Assembly: GCA_030613835.1 (NCBI GenBank)
Contig: JAUWLH010000075.1
Span: 1 to 7,255 of the forward strand
Reading direction: 5' to 3'
DNA from: Candidatus Bathyarchaeota archaeon
Lineage (GTDB): Archaea; Thermoproteota; Bathyarchaeia; TCS64
Length of the DNA: 7,255 nucleotides
The notes under the pieces were generated by a model, which was given only the letters and a program-made list of their open reading frames with translations, was not told where the DNA came from and ran no database searches. Made by a program: the position numbers and the translations under genes. This document shows positions 5,240 through 7,255 of this stretch, piece after piece; position 1 is the first letter of the stretch; the number at the start of each line of letters is the position of its first letter.

Positions 5240-6241
5240 ATGGGTCACTGGACAAGCTTCATTGAGGGAGACTACATCCAGACCAGTGACGGCATGTTCT
5301 TTGCCGTTAAAGGCAGCAGTCACCCTGAGGGGCTCGTGGTTGGAATCCTTCGGTACCTCCCTGATCCACACGGTGACCGAGCGTTAGACGGTGTGAAGTA
5401 CAAGCGGGTCTATGACATCGGCTCCACGACTGATTATCTGAGGAAGAAACACCCTGAATACATCAATTACCTTCACCGGTTAGGAACCAAGCTACAATCA
5501 ATCCCAGTCAGCAAAATAGCCCAATATTATGAACCCCGGGAGCGGCTTCATGGGATACTCGCTAACCCTGAGTCCAAGGTCGAGCGCGTCCTTGCTGATT
5601 TCGTGAACGTTTTATCAGAGGCAAGCGGAGTCTCCATTGATCGTTTCGGGGTATCAGGGTCATTACTGATAGGTCTTCAGACAGAGAGCTCCGATATTGA
5701 TATCAATGTCTACGGTCAGGACGAGGCGCGTGGGGTCTACAATGCATTAGTTGAGATAAGGGAGACACTAGATTGGGTCAAACCACTTGAAGGGGAATTA
5801 TTTGATACCGTTTTACGATCCCGATGGGACGATACCGACTTATCTCTCGACCTTTTCTCTAAGATAGAATCATCGAAAGTGCTACATGGGTTGGTTCATG
5901 ATAAGGAGTATTTTGTGAGGTTACTAATCACAGATGACGACTCTGTCTCAAAACCTATCCAACGGGCAACCATCAAGGCAAGAGTCATCGATGCTTCGAG
6001 ATCAATCTTCAATCCATGTACCTACGGGGTAACCCAGGTATCGAGTAATACTGACGACCTCAAGGTCAGTGAACTCAAGAGCTATCGAGGGAAGTTCACA
6101 GAACAAGCCCACGAGGGCGAGATGGTGGAAGCGCGGGGCACCATTGAGAAAGTCCATGGAGAAGATGGCGTATATTACCGTCTAACACTGGGAGACCGTG
6201 GAGACTACCTACTGCCCCTCGATACCAAAGATAATTATTAG
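5240..6241 (+). CDS. Archaeal nucleotidyltransferase of the COG1665 type
   Basis: This 333-residue protein has a DNA polymerase beta-type nucleotidyltransferase core. The motif GVSGSLLIGLQTESSDIDINVYG (137-159) contains the GS at 140-141 and the metal-binding Asp152 and Asp154; Asp204 in LSLDLFSK is the likely third acid. All catalytic residues are present. Before the core is a conserved N-terminal module (GHWTSFIEGDYIQTSDGMFF onward, to about 75). After it, residues 275-330 (SELKSYRGKFTEQAHEGEMVEARGT and following strands) could be a small beta-barrel, perhaps OB-like. The substrate is unknown to me. The ATG has no good ribosome binding site but has a TATA box 30 nt upstream, fitting a leaderless mRNA. 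It ends with tandem stops TAG-TAA. It heads a plus-strand series with DUF447 and beta-RFAP synthase 40 bp further on. Confidence 0.88.
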   Translation: MGHWTSFIEGDYIQTSDGMFFAVKGSSHPEGLVVGILRYLPDPHGDRALDGVKYKRVYDIGSTTDYLRKKHPEYINYLHRLGTKLQSIPVSKIAQYYEPRERLHGILANPESKVERVLADFVNVLSEASGVSIDRFGVSGSLLIGLQTESSDIDINVYGQDEARGVYNALVEIRETLDWVKPLEGELFDTVLRSRWDDTDLSLDLFSKIESSKVLHGLVHDKEYFVRLLITDDDSVSKPIQRATIKARVIDASRSIFNPCTYGVTQVSSNTDDLKVSELKSYRGKFTEQAHEGEMVEARGTIEKVHGEDGVYYRLTLGDRGDYLLPLDTKDNY

Positions 6242-6281
6242 TAAACCCATTACGTTTCATATTCACCCCCTGTTGATGTAG

Positions 6282-6917
6282 ATGAACGAGATCCAAGTAA
6301 TCGATTCACTGGAAAGGCTAGGTTTCCCCGAGAACTGCATAGTCGAGACAATATTAGTCACGAGAAACCAGGATGGAAGCTTCAACGCAGCCCCCATGGG
6401 TGTCACACGAAATGGCGCAACACTGATTGTACGGCCCTTTAAAAGCACCCAGACATTCAGGAATCTTTCACTTGGAGAATCAGCATCAATCAATCTGAGT
6501 GATAATCCTCATCTTTTCTTGGCAACCGCGTTCAAAGAGGACATAGAGGACCAACCAAAAGTTGATGATACGGGGTTGGAGGGCGCTGATGCTACAATCT
6601 ATTCGGAGACTGGAGTAATGTTTAATGAATCCGAACTCCGTGCATCATTTTCTCTTACACCACGGGAAGTAGAGATTAAGTCGTCTTACCCAACTGTTTT
6701 CAGCAGAGGCCGATCCGAGGCGATAGAGGCTATTATTCACGCCACGAGAATCCAAGTATTCAATGATGAACACCGTGACTCCGAGGTACAGAAATTTAAA
6801 GACAAGGTGAAGGATAACCTAGATGTGATTAAGAGAGTTTCCGCTGAAGGGTCACAGGAATATATTGTGGCTGACAAGCTCCTGTCCTTAATAACGAAAT
6901 GGGGTGTATCGATGTGA
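6282..6917 (+). CDS. DUF447 family protein (flavin-reductase-like split barrel)
   Basis: The 211-residue product matches DUF447, a family with a FMN-binding split-barrel fold. The hallmark is IVETILVTRNQDGSFNAAPM, followed by GV (20-41), then LIVRPFKSTQTFRNLSLGES (about 48-67) and SINLSDNPHLFLATAFK (about 69-85). The C-terminal half is mostly helical (about 130-210) and includes SRGRSEAIEAIIHATRI. The family recurs in H4MPT-using archaea and bacteria beside methanopterin genes, but I know of no proven reaction. Here its stop overlaps the start of beta-RFAP synthase by four bases (GTGA), implying coupled translation. No strong ribosome binding site precedes the ATG; an AT-rich CATATT near 6258-6263 could be a promoter, or the gene may be co-transcribed with the nucleotidyltransferase 40 bp upstream. 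Confidence 0.88.
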   Translation: MNEIQVIDSLERLGFPENCIVETILVTRNQDGSFNAAPMGVTRNGATLIVRPFKSTQTFRNLSLGESASINLSDNPHLFLATAFKEDIEDQPKVDDTGLEGADATIYSETGVMFNESELRASFSLTPREVEIKSSYPTVFSRGRSEAIEAIIHATRIQVFNDEHRDSEVQKFKDKVKDNLDVIKRVSAEGSQEYIVADKLLSLITKWGVSM

Positions 6918-7255
6918 GATTACGTATCAGTACACCTTCCCGGCTACATTTCGGTATAATAGACATGCGTGGAGACATCGGTCGGTTGCATGGAAGCGCA
7001 GGAGTGGCGATCGAGGCCCCTCGATTGATACTTGAGGTAGAGGAAGCCGGTGAAACAATGGTTACAGGTGCCCGATCAGGTAGAGCTCACAGTATTATCA
7101 AAAATATCCTATGTGCCCACGAAATTAAAAGGGGTGTTCGCCTCGACATCCAGAGCGACATTCCTGAACACATGGGCTTCGGTTCAGGCACACAACTGAC
7201 TATTGCGTTGGGGACGGCACTCAACACCATATTCGATCTAGGAATGACGTATGAT
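6914..7255 (+). CDS. mptG: Beta-ribofuranosylaminobenzene 5'-phosphate synthase, N-terminal third (partial)
   Basis: This enzyme condenses 4-hydroxybenzoate (or p-aminobenzoate in some reports) with PRPP to give a C-riboside, the first committed step to methanopterin. The 114 residues visible begin MRLRISTPSRLHFGIIDM and continue RGDIGRLHGSAGVAIEAP, the family's N-terminus. IPEHMGFGSGTQLTIALG (83-100) is the GHMP-kinase-like glycine-rich phosphate-binding loop in the form peculiar to this family. The GTG at 6914 overlaps the DUF447 stop by four bases; a G-rich GGGGTG upstream may help initiation. The family is usually a little over 300 residues, so about two thirds lie beyond the right edge. 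The GHMP superfamily also holds true kinases, but the PSRLHFG opening and the EHMGFGSGTQ loop favour this assignment strongly. Confidence 0.93.
   Translation, partial: MRLRISTPSRLHFGIIDMRGDIGRLHGSAGVAIEAPRLILEVEEAGETMVTGARSGRAHSIIKNILCAHEIKRGVRLDIQSDIPEHMGFGSGTQLTIALGTALNTIFDLGMTYD

Noticed and set aside
5174..5371. 65-codon minus-strand reading frame starting MWIREVPKDS, upstream of the CitG-like gene
   Set aside because: It lies antisense to the conserved N-terminal module of the nucleotidyltransferase and covers the divergent promoter. The plus-strand protein has clear family motifs there; the minus frame has none.
1..7255. CRISPR arrays, insertion sequences, tRNA or rRNA genes
   Set aside because: No spaced direct repeats, transposase motifs, terminal inverted repeats or tRNA-like sequences were seen. 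Nearly all of the window is occupied by conserved genes.

Overview
This window is archaeal chromosomal DNA. It carries genes for the tetrahydromethanopterin (H4MPT)-linked C1 pathway: tungsten/molybdenum formylmethanofuran dehydrogenase subunits, methenyl-H4MPT cyclohydrolase, and the start of beta-ribofuranosylaminobenzene 5'-phosphate (beta-RFAP) synthase, the first committed enzyme of methanopterin synthesis. The other genes also belong to families known mainly from archaea (COG1665 nucleotidyltransferase, DUF447, COG1751). Several promoters have a TATA-like box about 25-33 nt before the start codon and little or no leader, which also fits an archaeon. The host could be a methanogen, a methane or alkane oxidiser, an Archaeoglobus-like organism, or another archaeon using the methyl branch of the Wood-Ljungdahl pathway. 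No gene that would decide this (mcr, cdh, mer) is in the window.

Layout. Positions 1-2718 on the minus strand form a tight operon transcribed mch > fwdD > fwdB > fwdA, with fwdA cut by the left edge. Mch and formylmethanofuran dehydrogenase catalyse non-adjacent steps between CO2/formyl-methanofuran and methylene-H4MPT. Upstream, still on the minus strand, lie a small winged-helix regulator (2805-3101) and a stand-alone pyruvate-kinase C-terminal-domain protein (3156-3635). Divergent from the latter is a two-CBS-domain protein (3800-4231). It meets a CitG-like (triphosphoribosyl-dephospho-CoA synthase family) gene end to end (4233-5177, minus) with one base between the stop codons. A 62-bp divergent promoter region then leads to a plus-strand series: COG1665 nucleotidyltransferase (5240-6241), DUF447 flavin-barrel protein (6282-6917) and beta-RFAP synthase (6914 to the right edge, partial).

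How the genes may work together. The left half makes the C1-transfer enzymes. The right half looks like a cofactor-synthesis block for H4MPT, the C1 carrier those enzymes use. The CitG-like protein is the most interesting candidate, because its family builds a ribosyl-ribose glycosidic bond and H4MPT contains a phosphoribosyl-ribitol bond; this link is inference. The three proteins in the middle (winged helix, PK-C domain, CBS pair) look like regulators or metabolite sensors, and three intergenic promoters carry inverted repeats on or around the TATA box.

The most unusual local feature is the mch/fwdD junction. fwdD has no ATG, GTG or TTG in its conserved N-terminal region and is in the same frame as mch, separated only by a TAG. 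It therefore either starts at a rare codon (ATA or ATT) or is reached by readthrough. Non-ATG starts are common here: GTG for fwdA and beta-RFAP synthase, TTG for fwdB, the PK-C protein and the CBS protein.
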